Part shown: positions 1 through 13,000 of the stretch, in pieces
Layout of the letters: each line of letters begins with the position of its first letter
Numbering within the stretch: the stretch's first letter is position 1
NCBI GenBank assembly: GCA_019155185.1
Contig: CM032815.1
Span: 2,923,001-2,987,000 of the forward strand
Direction: 5' to 3'
DNA: 64,000 nt
Origin: Beaufortia kweichowensis
Taxonomy: Eukaryota > Chordata > Actinopteri > Cypriniformes > Gastromyzontidae
Position numbers and translations under genes: made by a program
The notes under the pieces: model-generated
Told to the model about the DNA's origin: nothing
What the model saw: only the letters and a program-made list of their open reading frames with translations
The model's database searches: none

Positions 1-732
1 TGCACTACTAAAGGATTAGAAAGCCTTAGGAGAAGATTAGAAGAACAAATTGTGTTCAGACTGTGAGATCTAAAAGATTACTTTTTCTTTGCCTGAAACT
101 GACTTCTGAAATCTGAAGGCTTGTTTTAGATTGTTAAAGACCGTTTTATTCTTTAAAACATACACTTGTCAACATGGTATCTTATTTGAAAGGGTAAAAT
201 ATTTTTTATAATCGTTCATCAAAATGCTAATATCAAAAAATAACTCAAGTGGGTTAATAAATGTCTTAAGAAGCAAAATGAGGAGTTTGTGAAAGAAACT
301 GATTTTGTGTTAAAAACACACATATGACAACTAGACATAAGGCACATGAGAATCAATAAGATGTGATAAATTATTGATATGCTACCATTTGAATTTAGCG
401 TAATGTTGTGTTTTCATTAATATGCAACATGGTATTAATTGTTAAATCACTTCCGATTATTAAAAACATATTGTTTAACTTTCGAAAACATTGTTATCTT
501 GTGAATCTTCATTCCTTATATTATATATTGATGGAAAAGTATGACTCAAGATTAAATATTTGACAATAAACAACCAAAAAAAGTTAAAAAGTTATTTATA
601 AAAATACCTTAAATAAAAAAACTAATATCTAAAAAGTTGTAGTTTGGATGGTGCATTTTCATGGGTATACTCAACAGTTGACAGTTATCAGGTAAAGTAT
701 AACAAACAACTGTGACAGAGAGACTCGGTTAC
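1..732 (-). other. ints2 intron 21 (partial)
   Basis: A+T-rich intronic sequence. I see no exon, repeat family or motif worth naming. The ORF on the plus strand at 712-1059 is the complement of exon 21. Confidence 0.8.
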
Positions 733-1026
733 CTGGAAGTGCACCAGTTTGGCGATGTTAGGGTCTGCGATGAACATTTGGTGCAGCAGACAGCAGATGA
801 GACACTGCACCTCCCTCAGGTCACTGAGCAGTCCGTTCTCAGCCTCTCGTTCCCCCTGAGATCCCCGCCCGGCCCCTGCGACTCCCACCTGCTTCCGCAC
901 GGGAATACCTGGAGCGGACTGAACGCTCCTCAACAGGCTGTCTGCTCCTCCACCTCCTCGCAGCTGCAGCTCCTCCTGAGGGGACGGCAGACACACCTCC
1001 AGCAAGATCTGCACTGCTGCGCTGTC
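733..1026 (-). CDS. ints2: ints2 exon 21 (residues 924-1021), last visible exon
   Basis: The exon encodes DSAAVQILLEVCLPSPQEEL, then a Gly/Arg-rich variable segment, then LREVQCLICCLLHQMFIADP and NIAKLVHFQ. The donor CCAG|GTAACC shows that the gene continues to the left of the window. Confidence 0.94.
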
Positions 1027-4000
1027 CTGAGGACACAAACGTGTCAATTAACGTATTAACTCGTGTTACCGAGCATTCTCTGAGGGTTTGTATCTACCTG
1101 AGCAGCCAGGAGAGCGTTCTTCAGCTCTTCTCTTGTGACCTCGGGTGCATCTGGTTGGCCGCCGAGGTTTGAGACGGTCTGACCCTGCCGTTCAAATTCA
1201 GCCGTCTCCTTCAGGTGGGCGTTCAGATAAGCCTTAGATGCCAGCAGGTAGCCATTTAGCATGTGAAGAGTGATGTCTATCAGAGGAGGACACCTGGAGA
1301 GAAACGCACATTGAGCATAATAGATTTTAGAGCGAGACCAAACTAAATTCAAACATGTATCATGTAATAATACAATTCAATACAATAGACAATACTGGGT
1401 TTACAATACTTTAGTATCAGCACATTCATTAGCTAACATAAAATAACAATAAACAATACTTCTACAGCAATTATTCATCTTAATTCATGTTCATTTCTGC
1501 ATTTACTAACACATTTCTAAACAACTCTATTGGCATTAACAAAATAATAAATGCTAAAAAACTATATTGCATTGCCAGTTCATGTTAGCTAATATATTTA
1601 CTAATGTTAACAAATACAACCTTATTGTAAAGTGTTACTACGATTTTTAATAGCATTTTTATTGTACAACTTGTTATAGGTCTTTAATTGCATATTCTGT
1701 ATGTAAATTAATACAAATTAAATAGATCTGTTTCTAAAAAAAAAAAGATGCATTTTAACCAAAAATAAAATTTATAAAGAAATGAAGAAACCTTTTTAAA
1801 AATGAATGCTTCCTAAAACTAAAGCCTTCTACATTACAAACATTACATATGTTGATGCAGGTCACATGTCAGCAGCTCAACCAATAGGATTACACACATT
1901 TTATCGTAAAAAATATTATTTTCATATCATAATTTTGTATGTATGCCATAAAATATAATTACACCCTTAATCCACAGCTACAATCGGTGTTAAAACAAGC
2001 TTACATGCGATGAGTAAAAGTAAAAGTTGGTTCAAAGGGATTTTAAATTCCAGATTATAGTATCAGTCAGTAAACACATCAGATAACGTGTAAGCACATA
2101 ATACCTGAAGACTCTCGAGTCACAGCGCAGAACGATGAGAGGATCCACCATCAGATCATTCTGAGTATATCTCTGCTGTCTGAGGAGCTTCACTGAAGGC
2201 TGCAGAGCGTTTACACTCATCACCCACAGTCTAACAGACAGGAGACGACACAGAGGCGTTTAAAAGAGTGTTTTAAAAAGGTTTACTACAGCATGAGTCA
2301 GAGGGGAAATCTCACCTGCGCGGCATGACTGTATTAAGTACCATCCAGAGTTTGTTGACAGTCTGTAGGATCCTGCGAGAGACGCCGTCCTCCAGGAGCA
2401 GCCCCATGTTGGCTGTCAGAGCCTCGGCGTACGGGATGAGATCTCCTGCCGAGAGAAGCGTCAAGTGCTCCAGGATACGCAGCAGTCTGGGCCCACTGGA
2501 GAGAATGTTCTGGAAAGCTAAGAAATAAATCTGAGTTGGTAATCGATTACTTCTGTGATCTACATAGGAGTAGTGGTACAGAGATGGTTAGTAGATGAAA
2601 ATGTTTTCATGATTGTATTGATACGCTGATTACATTATCACAAATTATCCTAGGAAGTGTGCCAAATGAAAAAATTTAAGTAACATTATTGTGCAGGATG
2701 AGTAAAACATTTAAAGGGACAATTTACATAAAAATGATGTCATCATTTATTAACCATTGTTTCTATTGTTTCTACTGTGGAACACAAAAGAAGATATTTT
2801 GATATATTTGACGATCTCTAATGTTATTTGGTTACCAGCGTCCTTTAAAAAAAATCCTGCAAAAAATTGTTTTCCAACAAAAAAGTTGTTATCTCAAATT
2901 TTTTAAGATAAAAGATTTCTGATTTTTTAAGATTTTTAAAATAAAAGCCTTTTCATTTTTAGGTGAACTATAAAGGTCTATATATTTTTTATTTCCTTCT
3001 CATCAAATTAAAGTTGAAATAGCAAAATAATGCAATTAATCATTTCATTCCTTTACTGCTTTTGCTGTTAAGCTGAAAAGATCAACTATTAAGTAAAGGT
3101 TGAAACAAACATGAAGATTTTTACTGTACTGATGAACTGTTAATAAAACCCAGTACAGAAGCAAGTCCATCAGCGCAATAATGTGCAAATACACAAACAC
3201 CTTCAGGCTCATCACTCCACAGGTGCAAAACTGAGTCATGCACAGTAAAGGTCACGCTACATCAACAAACTATTCATATCATAGACTATAATAAACGCCT
3301 GCGATCTCCTCCAGCGCCAAAGGGCCTTTGTGAGCGTCTCTATGGAGAGTTCAGTAGTCCAGTTGATTGTGGTGTGAAATTTACTTGACAGATATGTCAA
3401 ACAGCAGAGATGTGTTACTCGCTTGGCAGAATCCACCTGAACTTTTATTTGTTTTTAAAGTGACTAAGTAAGATTTTCATGTTCTTAAGTGTGTGTTTGT
3501 ACCCTCTCGCAGCTGCGTCTGTGAGTATTTGCAGGATGAGGAGGTCAGCAGCATCTTCCTCAGTAAAGGCAGAGTCCCGGTAACTTCCTCTTCACTAATC
3601 CAGTCCTCCACCATGCACAGATGTGGGTAGTTTGTGGCCAGGAGACGCAGCAGAGCGGAGTGCAGGCCTGGAGATGGAGCCACACCGTCAAAGAGTCAAA
3701 AAGAGAGGTAAAAATGATCAAATAAAACTAAACTATGACTAAATTATCATTATGGAGAATTAAACAGTGGCCCGTGTTAAACATTCACACTTCACCTCCC
3801 AGCTCCTGTTGTAGTCCCTGAGCCTGTCGGATGAGATGTTTAATGGGTATCTGGTCCATGAGGGCTGGAGAATAAGATTTGGGCTTCTTCTGCATCAACG
3901 CTGGAAAGAAAACATTGTCTGTTTGTTAAAAATAAGCCTCAGTGGTGCGGCTCGTGTACAGGTGATTTTTCATTGTATTCAGTTCATTAGCACAGCCAAA

Positions 4001-7000
4001 GGGCATCATTACTCCAGAATGATAGAGGAGAAGAGATGGAGAGAGATTAAATAAGCACAGCAGTCGGGGAAGGACTGTGTGCATAAACAGTGAAGGGTAA
4101 CGGCTCTAATAACTGATGGGAGGACTCCAAGAGAGCAGTTAAACTGCAGGTGATTGGTGCAGGACTGACGCAATCGAACATGTTGAGGAGCAAAGTTGCA
4201 TTGCTCATGTTTTGATATGATAACATTGGAGTTGTCTTATAATGTTATGGAAGTAGACTTTATATAATTGTGGTAACATTATGTATGACAATGGTTTCTA
4301 ATGCAAGTATGAAGTCATGTGAAGCTGAATGAAAAAAGGAAATTTTCATGCCAGCACTGAATATGACTTTCCTTTCTTCAGTTAAACACATACGCATACT
4401 TTTATATTAAAATGCTGTCATGTTATTTTCTTATATCGAAACCAGAATATTAAAGCTTCGAAAAACACATCCATCCATCATTAAAGTAATCCACATGACC
4501 TCAATAGGTTAAATGAAACACTGCTAAAATAAAACATTGTGTTTGTGAGAAATATATTTGTAGCTTTTTTAGTAATCAATACAGTGTGCATTAATGTGAA
4601 AACATTATGAAAACATTAATGTGAAAACACCGCTTTAAATTCAAATACGGCAACGCCTTGTATACTTCAATGATACACATCACGTATTAACTAAAATTCT
4701 TCATAATTCTTCACAGTCCTGCACAGTAATAGTTCACTGAATTTCTCATAGTATTTATGAATTACATGTGTTGGGTGTGATTGTCAGGTACCTAATGCTT
4801 TTGTATTAACAAGCAGAGCTTCCTCATAAGACAGGATATAGTAGAGAATAAGCAACTGAGTGGTGATTGTGTATTGAGAACGCACTTTCCCTCCATCACC
4901 CTGAAAGAGCAAGAGAGACAGAAAGGGGTCAAACTGAGGTCAAAATGAAGTTTGATCTATATTAGACAGAACTAAACTAAACTAAAATCACTGACACAAT
5001 GCATTACCCAGCACACAGCTGTAGTATTATTAAACATCATTTGTTTGAAAGAGTTTTTATGATAGATGCATAAATTAAACACATTACTATCCAGCCACTG
5101 AAATTTCTCAAACTAAAGTCATGCACATATTGCAATATGCAGATGCCGTTTGTCTAAAAATATCCTTCTAATATCCAATAATATCTTTCCCCTGATACGA
5201 GACGACTCATTTTTTGTTACCGCAGGGCAGTCGTTTATCTAAAATGTAATATCAGTGCAGTGGCTTTATTTTATAACTTTATTCTTTCTGGTGATTTTGC
5301 CATTCATGCAGTCAACGTGATCAAAAAGGTACGATACGGTCCACCCACCCCTGTCAAACCCTGGAAAACATTCAGGATCTCCTGCTCTGTGATTGGCTGG
5401 TTGGTGGCCTCGGGGTTGGTCTTGGAAGGAGGGGTCAGGATGGAGTTAATGTAAACATCAATTAACGGAAGCAGCTGAGTGTGGAGCGGAGTGGTCGTCT
5501 CACACATCTGCCTGAAGATCCAGTCCTGAGAAAATCAAGAATCGGAATTAACAGATGAAGGAAAACCAGACGGAGAGACAGAGAAAGGACAAAACCCCTC
5601 AGAATAAGTGAATTATCCAATCATGTACCTGGGGCTCTAGAGTGATTAAATCATCTTTCCATCTGAACAGATCAATAGCTATAACATGCCTTACTGACTC
5701 TAGAGGAGGCAGATTTCAGTCTTTACAGCCGACGATGTAATTGTGAGGAAACATTCTGATCAAGCGGCCGATGCATTACCACATTCAAAAACCACATCCT
5801 TAATTAAATCAATGGAGTGTCTTTCCATGAGTCGAGAGAGGAGGCAGCCAGTCCAACAGACAATACAACCCAATGGATTTGAGTCAATACTGGCACTGAA
5901 CAGAGTCAATAAAGTCATGTGGTGTAGTTAGCACTTTTCAAAGAGCAGAATAAAACAGCTTACCTTTATGGACACTTTGTGTTTGGTGAATGCTCTGCTC
6001 CTCAGCAGCTGGTATATACAGTGAATAGGAAGGAATCCTGTGATATTGGCACTGAGGTTATTGGTAACCGCCACTCTCACCGCATGTGCCGTGACCACCT
6101 GCAACACAACACGACACTGTATCGGTCCTGAGCTTATGATGTCAATCATAGAGGCCAAGCAGACAGATTTACATATCCGAGCCAGATGTCTAATCCATAA
6201 CAACTTCCAAAAAGTGTATTAGACCGTCATGTTCAACAGATGGCAAACATACAGTTCTCAAAGTTAGGACAGGATATCTATTAAAGCGCTTAGAATAATA
6301 TGACAAGCTGTTAGTAATTAAAATGATTCCTCTGATGCCTACACAGTTCGACAGTAGTAAACGAATTTACTAATAAATGTCTCGTATAAAAACTTTTCCT
6401 ATGCCTGTTTTGCATTAAAAGGTAACTGATCGACTGTAAGGAAAGAATCACCTGTTCTGTGAAGATCTCCTGGGTGAAAATGGTCTTCATTTTGCTCAGT
6501 GAGCTGGGTTTGATAGCGATCTGTGGAAGTATGAGGAGATTAGAGCCGTTACATTCTCAACCATTTCTCAACCAAAAGAAAGTCCGAGCAAGTTTTAGAA
6601 ATTTCATCCAGTTTAAAATTTCAAGAATTCCAACCCAATATAAAGGTTTTATAATGTAGAAAGTGAGTCACTCTGTCTAAGCAAACCCGGAGGAAAAACT
6701 GCTTGTGCCGTCCGTGAGTCATCTATCTGTACCGCATCAATAATGCAAGACTCAGCTGAGGGCAATTACATATCACAGACACGCTTTAGACTTCTGTGGG
6801 ATGTGCATGTTCTCCACTGGCTTTTAGTAGCTAACAATCGATAAATCCACAGATGAACAACATCTTTTACAGTCTGTCACAGTGCAGGTAAGTATAATAG
6901 ACGTTTTCACTTAGAGAACTAATTCTGGACTTCAACTAATGTTGACATTTAAGCCCAAAAGTAAACAGATACACAGTTTCTGCTATGTACTTAACTAGAA

Positions 7001-10000
7001 TTGCATTTAAAGAAAAGCAAACGAAACCTCTAGAGCCTGCCACCGATCTATAATACTGATGTACTGCTGTAGACTCTAGTATTAAATGGTTGTGATTTAA
7101 AAGCTGTCTATCTAGATTTGGACCAGACTGGTTTCCTCTGAGGACAAAATGCATCTAGTTAACACATGTTTGCTTTGTGAATCTAATCCAGTATGAATCT
7201 ACTTTACTGCAGACCAACCTATGGCTTAAACTCACCTTCATCCCCAGGGTGGAGCAAACCAGCTCTATGATGGCACTGAGCTGGTTGCTATGGAAATACA
7301 TGGCAACCAGTAATAGCATCTCTCCAAAAGACGCAGAGACACCAGCGGCGCTGAAAAGAACATGAAGAGGAGGAGAGGGAGAGCAGGATAAAGGAAGAAA
7401 AGAGAAAATGTATTTAAACAGTCTATTAACATAAAATCAAAGGTTACATGTCTTCAGTTTGAAGGTGATTTATAGGCTAGTTCACTCCTAAACACTAACA
7501 AAAAACAACTTTTATACACACATTTCTCTTTGTGAACACAGATAAAAAATATCGATGACTCAACCTGCACTACACCGAATTTTGTCCAATCAAATGCTCG
7601 CTACAGTATAAATGCCCCTCCCACAATTTCACTGCAAGCAAACAGAAAATTGCAAAACACTAAAAATGTTTTCGTTAAAAAAAATTGGTTGTAAATGAGA
7701 GCAATGACCACAGTCTGTAGCCGAACCGACTCCTTGCATCTTGAATACACACCTTCACATTGAGTGTAATGTCAACCGAACACACACGGCTGTGCAACGA
7801 CGGGCATTTATCTCTAAATTTATAGTGTTCGGATAAGCGGGTCATGAGAAAGGCAATCTGCAGGAGAAATGACTTATAACCCATCAGCTGCTTATTTGTT
7901 ATTAAATTGAAAAAGCCTGTCACTGCCTAACCTCCACATAACCCCATCTGTTTTCATTTTATTACTTGCGCTGTTTTTCTCTCTTTTATAGGCGTCAAAT
8001 TGTCTAATAGATAAAAGAAATTGAGCATGTGTTACGCAAAATGTTTTGTGTTTTCCAGTCTGTGCTTCACTATAAAAAACATCCACGCTGTACAGAAGCA
8101 CTAAAGTTCATTTCTCCTCTCCACCTTCCCATCAGCCCTCGGTTACGACCCCTGCCCTTCTCACCGTCATCAAAGTGCATCAGATGGGCAGGGTTTCTAT
8201 AGCTAATAATTACTTCGTTTTGAATCGAAGAGGCAAAACATCTGGAACTAATTGGATAAACAAGATAAATGGTTTTTAAGTGACCACATTTCAGGTCTTT
8301 TTCCTGTAATTTACTTCCCTTCCAGGAAATTGCTGGCATTTTCAGAATGTTAAAAATGCAGGTTCGTTACGAGTATGAAGAGTTTGTCCATCCGGGGTTG
8401 CCTTACCTTTCAAAATACTCCTCCTCTTTAATCATCCAGCTGAGCCACATCACCATCAGCTGCTCCTGTTCTGGAGTACTGAGGAGAGAAAAAACAACAG
8501 CACTGATCAAGCGCCTGTATTTCACAACACACAGTGAACCCGTGTTCAATTAAAGCTATGCTTTATTGTTGTTAAAATACTTTCTCTCCCCCCGCTTAAT
8601 ACGCGGCGACTACAAGCAATCTGTAAGTATTTGTAAGCTGATTTGCTCCTGAAGTGCAAACAAACACAGTGGCTACATGGCGCTATCACAACATTATTAG
8701 GTTTGTTTGAGCAACATGACTAGATTGACAGTGCAGCAGTGCAGGAAATCTGTTTGAAAATCCTATTCGCAAATGCATGTGATGAGGCGACTTATAGAGA
8801 AAGTGCAAATTTGAACAAGAATTCAATAAAATCTAATAGTTTTGCAATGAACAGAACAGAGTAACAAGTTTGGATAAACAGAGTAATAAACACTAACAGG
8901 GATGTAATAATACACTCAGCTCACAATATGATACGCAATACTGGGTTAATGATTACGAGCAAAATGTAATAATTTGAAATTAAAAATTTCATTGAACCTT
9001 CTGTATATACATGAATAGATTTGTCACAAAAAATAAAACTGAATTCAACATAAATTAACAATCATAGCTCTACGATACATATCCTAATTTTTCCCTAATT
9101 GTGGTACGCACTCCTGCTTTTTAAATGTGACTTTTTAATGCGTCACATTTAATCATTCATTCATTATTTATCTTCATGAAGCTAAATGAATATAAATGCA
9201 CCTGACAAGTGTAGGAAACGCCAACAGTTTGCAGAAGGACAGAGAGACAAAGCGCACTCCTGCGGGCGTGGCCGGTGGACGGCTGGTCATCAACTGCAAC
9301 AGTTGCTCCGCCTCTTCATCTGTGGGCCTGCAGAAAGAAACCACAATTACTTGTCAGTTTGACGAATTTGACTCAAACTAGCATAAGTAACCTACAATTT
9401 TATGTTTCGAACAGAGATGGTGACATAAATGTAGACGTTTTAAATAGAGGATTACGTTTCAACAAAGTTGACGCATTGCAGGATCAAACCAGCAACTTTT
9501 TGGTTACAACCCCCAAACATTTAATTGTTCATACCGGAGTCCAGCGATGCCCATGAGCGCGCAGTAGAGCCGCAGCAACGCGCTGGCCTTCACCACATGC
9601 TCCTCACGCAAGCCAGAGTACCCGGAGCTGCTGTCTGTATCCATATCGCTGTCGTTGGGAACGTGAGTACTGCGAGAACGTGGCAAGATGGCCACAAGCT
9701 CCAGCAGGAGCTGCCTCCGCATCTGCCACAGCACAGAGGTGCTCTCTCTTTTTCTCTGAAAATACACGCGATGGAGAAATGTTGCATGCGTAACACAAGA
9801 GGAAGAGAGCGTGCTAGCGGATGTCAACGTTGATCCTACCTGCTGCCCGTTCCGAATGAACATACTGAACCAGGTGCGCACTTTTCCATTGGTTCCCAAC
9901 AGAAGACCGCTGACGTAAGACACCAGAGGACTGACCGCTTCATCCGCTATATCTGGCTTATAGTCTAGTGTTAAAGCCACGCCCAGACCTGGAAGGTGAC

Positions 10001-13000
10001 ACTCCTCCACCTGTGGAAAAACAGAAAATATGAAAAAAAAAAAAAAAAATGTATTGTGCACCTTGACAAGTGATTTGATGTTGGCTACTCACCACCATAG
10101 CCCTGATGTTCAGAGCCTGGGAGGGGTTCATCTGACAAAGCTGCCGGAGAGCTTCTGTCCTGCGTCTGCCACCAACGCTCTCCTCGTCCTGCCTTTCTCC
10201 ATTCTTTATCAAACCCCTGCACACTGGAGAAATGAACCAACAAATATAAAGGCATGCTTATACATGTGGACAACAGTACCGGCTGTCTGTAGACCACATA
10301 AAAAAAATCTAAAACCATTACACAGACCTGAACCTGCATATCCAAATGAGCTAAAATGAAAAAAATATGTGCAACAGACACCTTTTAATAAACTTTTCTT
10401 TAGTTATTTTATGCCTCTCTGAGTAAAAGCCTTTTTCTTGAATTAAAATACCTCAGATTTTTGTGATGTAACGACAGCTGACAGTTGACAATGCAGAATG
10501 ATTACAGAATTATGAACCCTTTTATGACGACTGCTGGAATGATATTACTTTCAATCATCTCTTATGAAAAACAGTCAGAGAGAAAATGTGGCCTGTCACA
10601 ATTGATGCTGCATCTGATTCCAGTAGATCTCCACAGACGAGCCTTTTATTTCAATGATTCAGCCTTGAGCTGAATACTCTCGCAATGAAAGATTCTGTCT
10701 AGGTAATGAGCCCTGAGAATTGGCCATTCAATAATATGAAACGTTTCAAACTGGTTTTGAATGGAGCATCACACAAATAAGCTATTGACTCAACAAGGAC
10801 CTGAGACTGATGAAAAGATCCCAGAGGCTCAGGGATGTTTTTTTCTTAGTTAGAATATCTCAGAGGAGAACGCACATACACGGCCGAGGTGAACGAACAC
10901 GCAAGCCAATTTGCACATAATCAGCAGCCCAACTCATCAAAATGGAAATTTGGTGCTGTTTGGATGACCATAAAAAGGTAACACATGCAACAAAAGCTCA
11001 AGTTCAACTGTGATTGCAAAGACAAAAACTTTGCATGGTAGCACAATACTACTACTCTTTTCTTTATCACCTGGAAGCATCATCGTAATAAAACAGTCAA
11101 CTGATGAGCTGTGAGATTTTTTATGTTAAAAAGTAAATAGTTACCAAGAAATAATAAAATATCCCAGCTAAAATGTTAATCCAAAAGCCATAAAACTCCA
11201 CAATGTTTGGGTAAACATTAAATAGCATTTGCTTTACTTTAATTGTTGCAATTTTTACATAAAACAATATTCAATTCAAAATCTAGGGTAGAACTAAATC
11301 TATAAGGATTTGATTGGACAAGTTGGTGTCAGTAAGTTATCGGATAACGTCATTCTGGTTACATCAGATGATACATTTAGAGATGGAAAGCTTTTATGAA
11401 ATTAAAAAAAAATTCTGAATCAAAACATTTGTGTGTAGTAATAATAAATCTTACACAAACCATCCGGGAACGGTAATAAAAAACACACTGGGTCAATTTT
11501 TGATGATGTTAAAGAATTGCATTTTACACACGAATGTTTGTACAACAAATTGATCTTTGTTTATGTTCAGAATGTATCTGTGATATTCTAGCAGGTGATA
11601 GATGTACCTTCATTAAAGCTGTCTGGGACGTTGGCCACCAGCAGACACAGGAACCACTCTCCGTTCCTCACGTGAAGCAAAGCTTCAGCAACCTCAATAA
11701 TGGGCAGTAAAGTGGGCAGTTCTGTTTGGAGCAGACAATCGTACAATGAAAAATTTTCTGTCAGATTAACAACCTAAAACAAAAAAACCCTCAACATTTT
11801 AATATTAAAATTACACGTAACATCATTTACCTGCTTGTAAAATGCAAAGAACATCAGCCACCTCCTCTAGATACACAGGACTCTCGAAGAGCTCAGAAGA
11901 CTTGAGGAAAAACTCTCCATTGGAGTCAGTCACCTATAGTAAAGAGAAAATCTCTTTTTACTGTGCGCTGATTGATTTATTTACAAGCATATATTACAAT
12001 TATGAAGAACATTAGGAGAAACATGACTGTAGCTTTTATCAGTTTTACATTTAGAATCGACACAAGCTTTATATTTCCAATCTGAAGAAAAGATGTTTCG
12101 ATCTTTACGTAAACAAAAAGGACACAAAACCTTGTTCATGATGGTCAGGAGCTCACTGAGAGCCAGTCTGAGTCTTCTGAGAGGATCACTGTGCTCAAAC
12201 TCCAGAGTCAATCCATGCTGCAGCTGAGAGATCAAAATACTCTCGGTGGTAGAGCCTCCTGCTTTATGCCTGTTGACAAACATTTCACTGTGTTTAAAAA
12301 ACTAGATTTGATTTTTGGGCAAATTCTAATCTAACATGATCTTCTGAGCTAGGGCTGTGCCGATAAACGATATCATATCGAATCGCGATAAAATATATGT
12401 CGATAACGATGATAAGCTCTAGGCCTTTTTACTCTATATGGATTAATATAAGAGCCAATCACACAGCAGAAATATGCGACAACAGCCAATCAACGTGCAG
12501 CTTTTAACATTCACGTCAAAGAACAAAGTCAATTTCCTACGGCACTTTGCAAAGCAAACTCGGCACGAGGATGACAAAAATAAGTGGAAAACGACCAAAG
12601 TGAAACTAACCTCGAGTTATTATCCAAAAATGATAATTGTCGACAAAAAACTATACTTAAAATGTAATTAATAAACCCTCAAATTTTTATGGCTTCAGTC
12701 ATAGTTGGGATACTCTTTTAAAGCCGGCAGCATTAACAGTTTATATATCGAAATATATATCGTTATCGATCAATATGGGAAAAAATTATCGAGTTTACAT
12801 TTTTGCCATATCGCCCAGCCCTATTCTGAGCTACTGGCTATTCTTCAGCATACAACACAAAAACCCACCTGAGCTGCTGCTCTTTTCTAGCATCCTGTTC
12901 CAGAGCATGAAAGTCCACAGACAGCAGCGCTACGATGGAGTTCACCGCCTCCACACCTGACAGCAGACGCAGGATGAGCTTCTTGTCCTGCGCCCAGGCG

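Noticed and set aside
9504..10061. Single 185-codon exon in ints2
   Set aside because: The frame is exons 7 and 8 plus a stop-free 84-nt intron, and it runs past real splice sites at both ends. It was split according to family alignment and the splice signals.
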